A stretch of DNA of 64,000 nucleotides from Corynebacterium heidelbergense. Its GTDB lineage: Bacteria; Actinomycetota; Actinomycetes; Mycobacteriales; Mycobacteriaceae. The stretch is taken from the NCBI RefSeq assembly GCF_028609845.1, contig NZ_CP063191.1, forward strand, positions 558,001 through 622,000. The letters run 5' to 3'. Below the pieces are notes generated by a model. The model was not told where the DNA came from. It saw nothing but the letters and a program-made list of their open reading frames with translations, and did no database searches. Made by a program: the position numbers and the translations under genes. Position 1 is the stretch's first letter. Every line of letters begins with the position of its first letter. Positions 55,091 to 63,971 of this stretch are shown one piece after another.

Positions 55091-55600
55091 GTGCCTCGAA
55101 GTGCGGTGGCTCCGTCGTGCGCTGTGTTCCCGGCGTCGCCGGATAATCGGCCCTATCCCAGCGGCGCACCGACATTTTTTTACGACGCCAATTGCGGCTT
55201 CTGTCAGCGCTCCGCGAACATCCTCCGCGCGCTCACCAGCACTGTGGACATCTGCCCGGCGCGCCCCGACTGGGACCTGCCGACCCAGGTAACTAGTCAG
55301 ATCTCGGACTACGCGGTGTACCTGCCCAGCGGGCTGCGGGCGGGAGCCAAATCGGACGGGCCGAGGGAGGAATTTGTGGGCGGGACTCCTCGGGTGAACC
55401 CGCCCGTGCTTCTGGGTCACGAGGCCATAGGGGCGGTCCTGGCCGAGCAGGGGCAGACTCTTAGGGCCAGGTTGGTCGGGCGCCTCATCACGTTTCCGCC
55501 GCTAAGGTCCGTTTTCGCCGCGGGATACCGATTCGTCGCGGACAATCGCTACCGCCTCGGCTTTGCGCTGCGGATGTTCCCGCAAGAACCCGCCGAGTAG
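55091..55600 (+). CDS. DCC-family thiol-disulfide oxidoreductase (DUF393)
   Basis: 169 residues. The hallmark FYDANCGFCQRSANIL (about 30-45) contains the DxxCxxC motif of the DCC family, predicted thioredoxin-like oxidoreductases. GTG at 55091 with AAGGAGGGGG upstream, 12 bp after the VKOR stop: the two are surely co-transcribed. Activity of this family is not established experimentally to my knowledge. Confidence 0.88.
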   Translation: MPRSAVAPSCAVFPASPDNRPYPSGAPTFFYDANCGFCQRSANILRALTSTVDICPARPDWDLPTQVTSQISDYAVYLPSGLRAGAKSDGPREEFVGGTPRVNPPVLLGHEAIGAVLAEQGQTLRARLVGRLITFPPLRSVFAAGYRFVADNRYRLGFALRMFPQEPAE

Positions 55601-55638
55601 GGGCGGCTGCGGCTTTCCCCAGGACCCTGCTCCCGCCG

Positions 55639-56478
55639 CTACTGTGGCTTCTGCTCCTGCCACCATCCGTCGACGGGCGTCACGGGCAACGCGCGCTTGT
55701 GCCGACTGACCCACCAGAGGTGCTCGATCCGCTCCGCCGCTTCCGTCGGGACATCCTTGCCCTCCAGGTAGCCGTCGATGTGCGCGTAAGTTACGCCCAG
55801 CGCCTCCTCATCGGGCAGCGCTGGCCGGTCCTCCTCAAGGTCGGCGGTCGGGATCTTTTGCCAGGTGGAATCGGGCGCCCCGAGGAACTCCAACAGCTTG
55901 GCACCCTGATTCTTGGTCAGGCCGTGCAGCGGCAGGATGTCCGCAGCTCCGTCGCCGAACTTCGTGTAGAAGCCGGTGACGGCCTCCGCCGCATGATCGG
56001 TCCCCACGACCAGTAGCTTGCGTTCGGCGGCCAGCGCGTACTGCGCCACCATCCGCTGCCGAGCCTTGACGTTGCCCTTGTTGAGGTCCGAGAGCCGATC
56101 GATCTGTAGGGCGTCCGCCACCGCCGCAGCGGACTCATCCGCCGCGCCCTCGATGTTCACCGTGACGGATTCGCTGGGCTGAATGAACTTCAGGGACGTC
56201 TGTGCATCCTCTTCGTCGGCCTGCACGGCGTAGGGCAGCCGGACGGCGATAAAGGTCGCGTCGTCCCCGTCGCCGCGCAGCTTGTCCACCGCGAGCTGGC
56301 AGAGCCGCCCGGCGAGGGTGGAGTCCTGCCCGCCGGAGATCCCCAGCACGAAGCCGCGGGTGCCCGTGGTGCGGCAGTAGCTGGCGAGGAATTCGACGCG
56401 CCGCGTGACCTCCTCCTGCGGGTCGATGGCGGGGCGTACCCCCAGCTCCTCGATGATGGTCTGCTGCAGCTTTCTCAT
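55639..56478 (-). CDS. nadE: NH3-dependent NAD+ synthetase
   Basis: Last step of NAD synthesis: adenylates and amidates nicotinate adenine dinucleotide. 279 residues with the PP-loop [10 protein letters not shown] (about 43-52) and the family blocks GNVKARQRM and [19 protein letters not shown]. No glutaminase domain, so it uses ammonia. ATG 56478; a TGGCGTCC octamer (minus strand) lies about 65 bases upstream. Convergent with the DCC gene. Confidence 0.95.
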   Translation of the reverse strand: MRKLQQTIIEELGVRPAIDPQEEVTRRVEFLASYCRTTGTRGFVLGISGGQDSTLAGRLCQLAVDKLRGDGDDATFIAVRLPYAVQADEEDAQTSLKFIQPSESVTVNIEGAADESAAAVADALQIDRLSDLNKGNVKARQRMVAQYALAAERKLLVVGTDHAAEAVTGFYTKFGDGAADILPLHGLTKNQGAKLLEFLGAPDSTWQKIPTADLEEDRPALPDEEALGVTYAHIDGYLEGKDVPTEAAERIEHLWWVSRHKRALPVTPVDGWWQEQKPQ

Positions 56479-56942
56479 GGCATCTCGCCTTCCTGTGTGC
56501 TCTCGGCCGCACGGTGCATCCCATTATTGTCCCCTTTCTTCAGGACGCCACCACCCCCTCGGCACCCCGACCTTCCCCAAGGGGTCGGCGCGGGCTGTCG
56601 GTGGGGCGGCTTGAGGTGAGGGATCCGTGTAGTAGTGGGTGCTGCGGGTGAGCACCGAGCCCCGCCGACACTCGGAAGTCCGCGCCGGTCACACTGCTTT
56701 GTGTTTCACTGCCCCGGCCCGGTAGACTGCTCATTCGTGTTTGTGCTCGGCACGGCGCGAGCTTCATCCACCCCAATCAGCCGGTATCCAGGCCCCGATA
56801 TGGGATGGTGGGGATGCGCGCTGCTGGTGGCGTCGTAGGCAAAAATGCCAGCGACACCCGGCAACCACATGTGCTCCGCCCCGACTTGGCTGGGGACGGA
56901 AGCCGCCGAGTTAGTTACCTCGATATAGAAAGGAGCGCCCGA
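56479..56942. other. Divergent intergenic region nadE / rpmJ
   Basis: About 460 bp. Contains the octamer near nadE and a variant TGGCGTCG at 56828. I looked for a Zur-type palindrome before rpmJ and did not see one. Confidence 0.45.
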
Positions 56943-57065
56943 ATGAAGGTCCGTAAGTCCCTTCGGTCGCTGAAGAACAAGCCGGGCGCTCAGGTCGTTC
57001 GTCGCCACGGCAAGGTGTACGTGATCAACAAGAAGGATCCCCGGTTCAAGGCTCGTCAGGGCTAG
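56943..57065 (+). CDS. rpmJ: Ribosomal protein L36, cysteine-less form
   Basis: 40 residues; large-subunit protein L36. The sequence keeps [15 protein letters not shown] and KARQG but has none of the three Cys and one His of zinc-binding L36 (C+ form). It is the C- paralogue, which in many bacteria is made under zinc starvation and replaces the zinc form. AAAGGAGCG precedes the ATG. Stands alone, outside the alpha operon. Confidence 0.94.
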   Translation: MKVRKSLRSLKNKPGAQVVRRHGKVYVINKKDPRFKARQG

Positions 57066-57106
57066 TCGGCGAGGATCCTCCGAGTGGCCGAGATGTCTCG
57101 GTTGCG

Positions 57107-57146
57107 AATCCCGTTTGCGTCGATTTCGGCGTGGGCGGGATTTTTT
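57107..57146 (+). terminator. Probable rpmJ terminator
   Basis: AATCCCG pairs with CGGGATT across a partly structured loop and is followed by six T. Confidence 0.6.
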
Positions 57147-57240
57147 CGTTGTCTGGGGTTGGGTGTGGCGTGGGATGTAGGCCAGTTGAGCGGTGGGGTG
57201 TAGGCCAGTTGAGCGGCGATAGGGGTGTCGGTTGGTGGTT

Positions 57241-57324
57241 GGGGGCGTTTTCCCGGACGGTTGTGGTGGGTGCGGGGTGTGTTTGGGCTGGTGGTGGTTG
57301 TGGGGGTGTCCGGGGTTTTGCCCC
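57241..57324 (+). repeat. GTTTT inverted-repeat element, copy 5
   Basis: Arms GGGGC-GTTTT-CCCGGAC and GTCCGGG-GTTTT-GCCCC; spacer about 48 bases, nearly the same as in copy 6 (GTGGTGGGTG...GTGTTTGGGC). Between rpmJ and gntK. Confidence 0.9.
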
Positions 57325-57540
57325 TTTGGGCCGGCCGTAGTTGTGCTATGGGCACCGCAGGTGCTACCCACAAGGGCAGAACCGTCCACCGCTCGTGCCC
57401 GGTGCCCGCCCGTTCAGGAGGCAACCTAAAACCGTCTGGGCAAATGATCCTCTGAACGAACGACCCTCGCAGCAGCGTCCAGAGGTGACTCCCCCAGTGG
57501 TCCACCTTCACCCCAGCGGCCACCATCGAAAGGACCCCTT

Positions 57541-58383
57541 GTGACAGCCTCGTCCCGGCAGGAAGGCGCGCCGGATGTGGTCGATGCTTCCTCGCAGCTA
57601 GATCGCGTTCATTGCGAGGACCCGGTCGCGTCGCCTCGCTCGGCAGACTGCGCCCCCGCCGCGCTTCGCCCAGCAGATCCCGATGCCGCGTCGCCTCCCT
57701 CGGCAGCCCAAGCCCCCGCCGCGCCCGCAGTCCCAACCCCGATCCACTTGGTCCTCATGGGCGTTAGCGGCTGCGGCAAGACGTCGGTCGCCACGCTCAT
57801 CCACGAGCGCCTCGGTTACCCCTACGCGGAGGCGGACGAGTTCCATCCACCCGCGAACAAGCAGAAGATGGCGTCCGGCCAACCGCTGACAGACGAGGAT
57901 CGTTGGCCCTGGCTCACCACCCTCCGCGACTGGATGACGTCCCACGCCCGCGCCGGCGAGTCCACCATCGTCACCTGCTCCGCGCTGAAGCGCGCGTACC
58001 GCAGCCTGCTCTCGGACGCGGAGGGGCGAGTGTTCTTCATCCACTTGGCCGGCCCGATGCAGGTCATTGCCGATCGGATGTCGCAGCGCACGGGGCACTT
58101 CATGCCGACTTCCCTCCTGCCGTCGCAGTACGCAGATCTGCAGCCGCTGGCTCCCGGCGAGGATGGCGTGACGCTCAATGTGTTGCTGTCTCAGGCCGAA
58201 CTTGCGGAGGAGGCGTTGCTAGCGGCTGGTCTTCTTGAGGACGCCAACACCCTAGCGCTCCAGGAAACCCCCGCTAGCGGGGGAGTGGACCCGGCTGGAC
58301 CCCGCGCCGCCACCCCCGCCAGCGCGAACTGCCCCACCCACCCCGACCCGTCGCCCAATCCTTCCCCGGAGGCTCCGAAGTGA
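57541..58383 (+). CDS. gntK: Gluconokinase
   Basis: Phosphorylates gluconate to 6-phosphogluconate for the pentose phosphate pathway. P-loop GVSGCGKT (74-81) and EADEFHPPANKQKMASG, DRWPWL motifs are those of GntK. The kinase core is about 165 residues; here it is framed by a 65-residue Ala/Pro-rich N-terminus and a 35-residue Pro/Ala tail, making 280. A GTG start nearer the P-loop cannot be ruled out, but GAAAGGAC precedes 57541. gntP overlaps its stop by 4 bases (GTGA). Confidence 0.93.
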   Translation: MTASSRQEGAPDVVDASSQLDRVHCEDPVASPRSADCAPAALRPADPDAASPPSAAQAPAAPAVPTPIHLVLMGVSGCGKTSVATLIHERLGYPYAEADEFHPPANKQKMASGQPLTDEDRWPWLTTLRDWMTSHARAGESTIVTCSALKRAYRSLLSDAEGRVFFIHLAGPMQVIADRMSQRTGHFMPTSLLPSQYADLQPLAPGEDGVTLNVLLSQAELAEEALLAAGLLEDANTLALQETPASGGVDPAGPRAATPASANCPTHPDPSPNPSPEAPK

Positions 58384-59978
58384 TCCCCGCCCTCACTCAT
58401 CTTGCCCAGCCCGCGCCAAGCTTCGCCCGCACCGCGCCGGACTTCGCCCACGCGGCCACCGCCTTCGCCCAACCCGCTGGCACTGACACCTCGCATGCAG
58501 TGCCGCGGGCGCTGTTGTTGGCGGCGTCCAAGAGCCCAGAAGTGACCGTGCATGCCTCACCGACCCGACTGGTAATCGCCGCAGCAATATCCATCGCGCT
58601 GATTATCGTGCTGATCACCTGGACGAAACTGCACCCCTTCCTGGCCCTGCTGCTGGGCTCCGCCGCGTTGGCCGTCGGCGCCGGCATTGGGCTGAGCGAC
58701 ACGTTCACCGCGTTCAGCTCCGGCCTCGGCTCAACCGTCGGTGGCGTGGGCGTGCTCATCGCGTTCGGAGCGATGATCGGTGGGCTGCTGGTGGCTTCAG
58801 GGGCTGCGGACCGGATCGTGGACACGTTCCTGGAGCGCACCCCGGCTGGGAAGCTGCCGTGGGTGATGGCCGCGCTGGCGTTTATCATCGGCATTCCGCT
58901 GTTCTTCGAGGTTGGGCTCGTGCTGCTGATCCCGGTGATCATGCTGGTGGCGCGGCGCGTGCGGCAGCCGATCGTGCTGCTGGGCATTCCGGCGCTGGCC
59001 GGGCTGTCCGCGTTGCACGGGCTGGTGCCGCCGCACCCCGGGCCGCTGTTGGCGATCAGCGCGCTGCACGCGAACTTGGGGTTGACGTTGGCGCTCGGGC
59101 TGCTTGTGGCAGTGCCGACGGTTGTGATCGCTGGGCCCTTGGCGGCGCGGTTCATGGCGCGGTGGGTGCCAGTGGCGGCGCCGGATCTGTTCGTGCGGGC
59201 TGGCGATGCTGTCGGTGCGAAAGGTGCGGACGCGGAAGGCGCGGATGCGAGTGCCCCCGCTGCCGGTGCCCAAGGAGCCGGCCACACCACCGACCGCGCC
59301 AATCGACGCCAACCGTCCTTCGCCGTGTCCCTCTCCGTGATCCTGCTGCCGGTGGTGCTGATGCTCGCCCGCACGGTGGTGGAGACCGCCGGCCTGCCCA
59401 AGACGTCCCCCGTCCGCGTCGCTTTCGACTTCCTCGGCGACCCGATTGTGGCGTTGCTGCTCACGACGTTGTTCGCGATGGCCGTCCTTGGGGTGGGCAC
59501 GGGGCGGTCGCTGAAGCAAACGTCCTCTATTGCGGGGGATGCGCTGGGCCCCATCGCCGGGATCTTGTTGATCGTTGGCGCTGGCGGTGGTTTCAAGCAG
59601 ACTCTTGTCGATACCGGGGTCGCCGGGATCATCGGCGGGTGGATTCATCAGGCTCCGGTGTCGCCGTTGATCGCGGGGTGGCTGGTCGCGGTGGCGATTC
59701 GGCTGGCCACGGGGTCCGCGACTGTTGCGACGATTACTGCGGCCGGCATTATGGCCCCGGTGGCGACGGGGCTGTCGGATCCGCATGCGGCGTTGCTGGT
59801 GTTGGCGATTGGCGTGGGGTCGGTGTTCTTTTCGCACGTCAACGACGCCGGCTTCTGGTTGGTCAAGGAGTACTTCGGCCTGTCCGTTGGTCAGACGTTG
59901 AAGACGTGGTCTCTGATGGAGACGATTCTGTCCGTCACGGGGTTGGGTGCGGTGTTGCTGTTGAGTCTTGTTTTATGA
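58380..59978 (+). CDS. gntP: Gluconate permease (GntP family)
   Basis: Proton-coupled gluconate importer, 532 residues. After a hydrophilic Ala/Pro/Thr-rich N-terminus (about 1-55) come many membrane helices. Family-like blocks are GAMIGGLLVASGAADRI, HGLVPPHPGPL and FFSHVNDAGFWLVKEYFGL. A charged, Gly/Ala-rich loop at about 280-310 splits the two halves. GTG start overlaps the gntK stop, so kinase and permease are translationally coupled. A start near residue 56 would also give a full transporter. Confidence 0.93.
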   Translation: MIPALTHLAQPAPSFARTAPDFAHAATAFAQPAGTDTSHAVPRALLLAASKSPEVTVHASPTRLVIAAAISIALIIVLITWTKLHPFLALLLGSAALAVGAGIGLSDTFTAFSSGLGSTVGGVGVLIAFGAMIGGLLVASGAADRIVDTFLERTPAGKLPWVMAALAFIIGIPLFFEVGLVLLIPVIMLVARRVRQPIVLLGIPALAGLSALHGLVPPHPGPLLAISALHANLGLTLALGLLVAVPTVVIAGPLAARFMARWVPVAAPDLFVRAGDAVGAKGADAEGADASAPAAGAQGAGHTTDRANRRQPSFAVSLSVILLPVVLMLARTVVETAGLPKTSPVRVAFDFLGDPIVALLLTTLFAMAVLGVGTGRSLKQTSSIAGDALGPIAGILLIVGAGGGFKQTLVDTGVAGIIGGWIHQAPVSPLIAGWLVAVAIRLATGSATVATITAAGIMAPVATGLSDPHAALLVLAIGVGSVFFSHVNDAGFWLVKEYFGLSVGQTLKTWSLMETILSVTGLGAVLLLSLVL

Positions 59979-60118
59979 CGCCAGGAACCTCCAGCACGGG
60001 CCCCGCCGCTTCGTGAGGTGTGTGCGGTTGCACCGGGCGTGGAGGGGTGGAGGGGTTTCGCAGGGCCCCGGGCCCGGTCAGTCGCGGGTTGGGCGGTGTG
60101 GTGGGTCTTTGCGGTGGG

Positions 60119-60203
60119 TGGGGTCGTTTTCCCGGACGGTTGTGGTGGGTGTGGGGTGTGTTTGGGCTGGTGGTGGTTTGTGGGGTGTCCGGGTTTTTGG
60201 CCC
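60119..60203 (+). repeat. GTTTT inverted-repeat element, copy 6
   Basis: A more diverged copy: left arm GGGTC-GTTTT-CCCGGAC, right arm GTCCGGG-TTTTT-GGCCC. Spacer closely like that of copy 5. Between gntP and nrdH. Confidence 0.8.
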
Positions 60204-60513
60204 TTCGGGTGGGTTGGGGGGCTATTTCCGGCGGGCAGCGAGCATCGCGTGGGCCAAGGCACGCGAAGACCGAGGGGGGTGGCGAAGCGGCGCGGGGGTA
60301 GGTGGCGTCCAGAAGAGAAGAACATGTCCATTCGATTGACCCGCAGGCCATCCCGGCGCGTCGCGAGGCACCGGCCACCGTGGGGCCCAAACCGCGGCGC
60401 GCGAGCGGGGGGGAGGGGCGGAATCAACATCGTGAAATTACAAGAGTGTTTTTTGCGATGGCATATCTGGGGGCTGACTTCGGGGCCACCTGCAAATACC
60501 CTCCGTGTAACTA

Positions 60514-60555
60514 CTACATGTGGTGTTTAAGGCCTTTTCGGTCCACCAAATGTAG
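60514..60555 (+). promoter_or_regulatory. Pair of NrdR boxes upstream of nrdHIE
   Basis: CTACATGTGG (60514-60523) and CCAAATGTAG (60546-60555) each fit the NrdR box core CWAyATvTwG at 9 or more of 10 positions. Their centres are 32 bp apart, three helical turns, as is typical for the ATP/dATP-cone repressor NrdR. The two boxes are also inverted copies of each other. They lie about 250 bp upstream of nrdH and should repress it when dATP is plentiful. Confidence 0.75.
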
Positions 60556-60801
60556 TGCTCATCCGTCTTGTTGCGGACCCCGCTGATGTGTACTGTCTTC
60601 ACCAGACGCCAGCGGAAGAACCGGCGGCCCACGCTCCACCAACAAGCCCGAACGGCGCGTTGCCACCAGGGGGGGGAAACGAGGGACCACCACCGGAACC
60701 GAAGCGGCACGACCCAGCCCTCGATAGAACCGATACGAGCCCATCGCTATCGGACGTCGACCATCCGACCGCAACCCTCGCACCAAGGAGCCCCGGAAGC
60801 C

Positions 60802-61032
60802 ATGATCACCGTCTACACCAAGCCCGCTTGCGTCCAGTGCACCGCGACGAAGAAGGCCCTCGACAAGGCCGGTCTGGAGTACGAACTCGTGGACATCAGC
60901 CTGGATGATGAGGCCCGTGACTACGTCATGGCCCTCGGTCACCTGCAAGCACCGGTCGTCGTCGCCGGAGAAAGCCACTGGTCCGGTTTCCGCCCCGATC
61001 GCATTCGCGGCCTTGTCGCGGAAGCGGCCTAA
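60802..61032 (+). CDS. nrdH: Glutaredoxin-like NrdH redoxin
   Basis: Electron donor for the class Ib ribonucleotide reductase, reduced by thioredoxin reductase. 76 residues with the redox motif CVQC (about 11-14) and the NrdH end signature WSGFRPDRI. Start: ATG 60802 behind AAGGAG (14 bases). First gene of nrdH-nrdI-nrdE; a terminator-like hairpin follows it, so downstream expression may be tuned. Confidence 0.96.
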   Translation: MITVYTKPACVQCTATKKALDKAGLEYELVDISLDDEARDYVMALGHLQAPVVVAGESHWSGFRPDRIRGLVAEAA

Positions 61033-61066
61033 AAGGGCAACGCCTACAACGCCACCGAAACCAGCC

Positions 61067-61095
61067 AGCCGGGTCCTGCCAGCCCGGCTTCTTTT
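61067..61095 (+). terminator. Hairpin between nrdH and nrdI
   Basis: AGCCGGG / CCCGGCT with a 9-base loop and TCTTTT. It looks like a rho-independent terminator or attenuator inside the nrd operon. Confidence 0.6.
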
Positions 61096-61137
61096 AGCCC
61101 CCGACCAGGGCACGAACCCGAACAGCGCCGAAGAACC

Positions 61138-61581
61138 ATGCTGATCACCTACTTCTCCTCAACGACCGAGAACACTCACCGATTCGTCCGCAAACTTGGG
61201 ATGCGCTGCGCCCGCGTTCCGCTGCGCCGTCACGAACCACCCCTCGTGGTCGCGGAACCGCATGTGCTGATCGTGCCCACGTACGGAGGAGGGGCGGGCA
61301 TGACCGGCGAGTTCTCCCGGCCCGTGCCCCGGCAAGTCATCACCTTCCTCAATCACGAAGCCAACCGCCGCTACCTCCGCGGGGTCATCGCCAGCGGAAA
61401 CCTGAACTTTGGCGTGGACTTCGCGAAGGCCGGGGATATCATCGCCGCGAAATGTGCCGTGCCGTACCTCTACCGCTTCGAGCTGATGGGGACGGACCGG
61501 GACGTGGAACGGGTCCGCGCCGGGCTGGCGGAGTTCGAAGCGGCGTTGCGCTCCGAGGGGCGGTGGGAATCGGTAGCATGA
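61138..61581 (+). CDS. nrdI: Flavodoxin-like NrdI
   Basis: FMN protein that supplies superoxide to assemble the dimanganese-tyrosyl cofactor of NrdF. 147 residues; [17 protein letters not shown] is the phosphate loop, PTYGGG the second flavin loop and [11 protein letters not shown] the third. Between nrdH and nrdE as usual. Confidence 0.95.
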   Translation: MLITYFSSTTENTHRFVRKLGMRCARVPLRRHEPPLVVAEPHVLIVPTYGGGAGMTGEFSRPVPRQVITFLNHEANRRYLRGVIASGNLNFGVDFAKAGDIIAAKCAVPYLYRFELMGTDRDVERVRAGLAEFEAALRSEGRWESVA

Positions 61582-61739
61582 CAAGCCCCGTAGCAGCGGT
61601 GTTTTAGCGGACGGTTGCCTGGCTGGCGACTTTGAACGATGACGAGTAGCACCCATCCGCCCAGTGAACTGCCCCAGCGTCCGCCCACCGAACGAATTGC
61701 CTGAAAAACCGAAAATTCCAACACAAGGAGCCCGCCATC

Positions 61740-63902
61740 GTGACCACTGCCGAACTCGGAAAGTCCGTCGCAGAGCCCGTCCGCCCCAGCGAGCAGCTGG
61801 ACTACCACGCCCTGAACGCCATGCTCAACCTCTACGACGAGCAGGGCAACATCCAGTTCGACAAGGACCGGGAGGCTGCCAACCAGTTCTTCCTGCAGCA
61901 CGTTAACCAAAACACGGTCTTCTTCCACGACCTGCAGGAGAAGCTCCACTACCTGATCGAGAACAACTACTACGACCGCGAAATCCTGGACAAGTACGAC
62001 TTCCCCTTCGTCAAGTCCCTGTTCCAGCGCGCGTACGCCAAGAAGTTCCGCTTCCAGTCCTTCCTCGGGGCGTACAAGTACTACACCTCCTACACGCTAA
62101 AAACATTTGATGGACGCCGATACCTCGAGCGCTTCGAAGACCGCGTGTGCATGGTCGCACTGGGTCTGGCCGACGGCGACCACAGCCTCGCGGAGAACCT
62201 CGTCGACGAAATCATCGACGGCCGCTTCCAACCCGCCACCCCCACTTTCCTCAACGTGGGCAAGGCTCAGCGCGGCGAACCGGTGTCCTGCTTCCTGCTG
62301 CGCATCGAGGACAATATGGAGTCCATCGGCCGCTCCATCAACTCCGCCCTGCAACTGTCTAAGCGGGGCGGGGGAGTGGCGCTGCTGCTGTCCAACATCC
62401 GTGAGGCCGGGGCCCCCATCAAGCGGATCGAGAATCAGTCCTCCGGCGTGATCCCCGTCATGAAGCTGCTGGAGGATTCCTTCAGCTACGCCAACCAGCT
62501 CGGGGCCCGCCAAGGCGCCGGTGCCGTGTACCTGCACGCCCACCACCCGGACATCCTGCGCTTCCTGGACACGAAGCGGGAAAACGCCGACGAGAAGATC
62601 CGCATCAAGACCCTCTCCCTGGGGGTCGTGATCCCGGACATCACCTTCGAGCTGGCCAAGCGCGACGATGACATGTACCTGTTCTCCCCCTACGACGTGG
62701 AGCGGATCTACGGCAAGCCCTTCGCGGACGTGTCCATCACGGAGCACTACGAGGAGATGGTGGAGGACCCGCGCATCCGCAAGCGCAAGATCAACGCCCG
62801 CCAGTTCTTCCAGACCATCGCCGAGATCCAGTTCGAATCCGGCTACCCCTACATCATGTTCGAGGACACGGTGAACCGCTCCAACCCGATCCAGGGGCGG
62901 ATCACCCACTCCAACCTCTGCTCGGAAATCCTGCAGGTCTCCACACCCAGCGTGTTCAACGCGGATCTCAGCTACGCCGAGGTGGGGGACGATATCTCCT
63001 GCAACCTGGGGTCCCTCAACATCGCCACGGCCATGGACTCTGAGGACTTCTCCAAAACCATCGAGACCGCCATCCGCGGACTCACCGCAGTCGCAGATCA
63101 GACCAGCATCGACTCGGTTCCCTCCGTGCGCCAGGGAAACAACCACTCCCACGCCATCGGTCTGGGCCAGATGAACCTCCACGGGTTCCTCGGACGCGAG
63201 CGCATCCACTACGGCAGCGAGGAGGCCCTGGACTTCACCAACGCTTACTTCGCCGCGGTGATGTACGAGTGCATCAAGGCCTCCAACGCCATCGCCAAGG
63301 AACGGGGCACCACCTTCGACAACTTCGCCAACTCGGACTACGCCAGCGGTGCATTCTTCGACCGCTACGACCCTGCGGAGTTCGCCCCCAAGACGCAGCG
63401 AGTCATTGAGCTGTTCGCCAACTCCACTATCCATACGCCGACGGCTGAGGATTGGGCGGCGCTCCGGGCGTCCGTAAGAGAACATGGCCTATACAACCGC
63501 AACCTGCAGGCCATCCCGCCGACCGGATCCATCTCCTACATCAATAATTCGACGTCGTCGATCCATCCGATCGCATCGAAGATCGAGATCCGCAAGGAGG
63601 GCAAGATCGGGCGCGTTTACTACCCCGCCCCGTACATGACGAACGAGAACCTGGATTACTACGCGGATGCCTACGAGGTCGGTTACCAGAAGATCATCGA
63701 CACCTACGCCGTGGCCACCAAGTACGTGGACCAGGGGCTGTCGCTGACGCTGTTCTTCAAGGACACCGCCACCACTCGCGACATCAACCGCGCGCAGATC
63801 TACGCGTGGCGCAAGGGCATCAAGACGATCTACTACATCCGGTTGCGCCAGACCGCGCTCACCGGCACTGAGGTGGAAGGTTGCGTGAGCTGCATGCTGT
63901 AG
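61740..63902 (+). CDS. nrdE: Class Ib ribonucleotide reductase, large subunit NrdE
   Basis: Reduces ribonucleoside diphosphates to deoxy forms. 720 residues; shows the first active-site Cys in [16 protein letters not shown], the [11 protein letters not shown] block with the radical-site Cys near 394, [11 protein letters not shown], and the C-terminal shuttle pair CVSC (715-718). Lacks the N-terminal ATP cone of class Ia, as expected of NrdE. GTG 61740 behind AAGGAG. Regulation by the NrdR boxes upstream of nrdH is likely. Confidence 0.97.
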   Translation: MTTAELGKSVAEPVRPSEQLDYHALNAMLNLYDEQGNIQFDKDREAANQFFLQHVNQNTVFFHDLQEKLHYLIENNYYDREILDKYDFPFVKSLFQRAYAKKFRFQSFLGAYKYYTSYTLKTFDGRRYLERFEDRVCMVALGLADGDHSLAENLVDEIIDGRFQPATPTFLNVGKAQRGEPVSCFLLRIEDNMESIGRSINSALQLSKRGGGVALLLSNIREAGAPIKRIENQSSGVIPVMKLLEDSFSYANQLGARQGAGAVYLHAHHPDILRFLDTKRENADEKIRIKTLSLGVVIPDITFELAKRDDDMYLFSPYDVERIYGKPFADVSITEHYEEMVEDPRIRKRKINARQFFQTIAEIQFESGYPYIMFEDTVNRSNPIQGRITHSNLCSEILQVSTPSVFNADLSYAEVGDDISCNLGSLNIATAMDSEDFSKTIETAIRGLTAVADQTSIDSVPSVRQGNNHSHAIGLGQMNLHGFLGRERIHYGSEEALDFTNAYFAAVMYECIKASNAIAKERGTTFDNFANSDYASGAFFDRYDPAEFAPKTQRVIELFANSTIHTPTAEDWAALRASVREHGLYNRNLQAIPPTGSISYINNSTSSIHPIASKIEIRKEGKIGRVYYPAPYMTNENLDYYADAYEVGYQKIIDTYAVATKYVDQGLSLTLFFKDTATTRDINRAQIYAWRKGIKTIYYIRLRQTALTGTEVEGCVSCML

Positions 63903-63971
63903 GCGCTCGGGGCGGACTTCGGTTCGCCACCACCCCACCTCACCGCCCCCAACGAAGGAGACCAACCCCAA

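Larger units (their letters stand above)
57066..57540. other. Intergenic region rpmJ / gntK
   Basis: About 475 bp with the rpmJ terminator, an 18-bp repeat TGTAGGCCAGTTGAGCGG at 57176 and 57199, and GTTTT element copy 5. Confidence 0.65.
59979..60801. other. Intergenic region gntP / nrdH
   Basis: About 820 bp. Holds GTTTT element copy 6, a TGGCGTCC octamer (60303) and the pair of NrdR boxes (60514-60555). The first half is G-rich without a recognisable gene; the nrdH leader is about 240 bp long. Confidence 0.7.

Noticed and set aside
58797..59837. 346-codon frame antisense to gntP
   Set aside because: Arg/His/Gln-rich shadow of a membrane-protein gene.
19026..60203. GTTTT elements as simple rho-independent terminators
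   Set aside because: Three copies do follow plus-strand genes, but copies 1, 3 and 4 do not, the loop is about 50 bases, and the T run is inside a second paired region.
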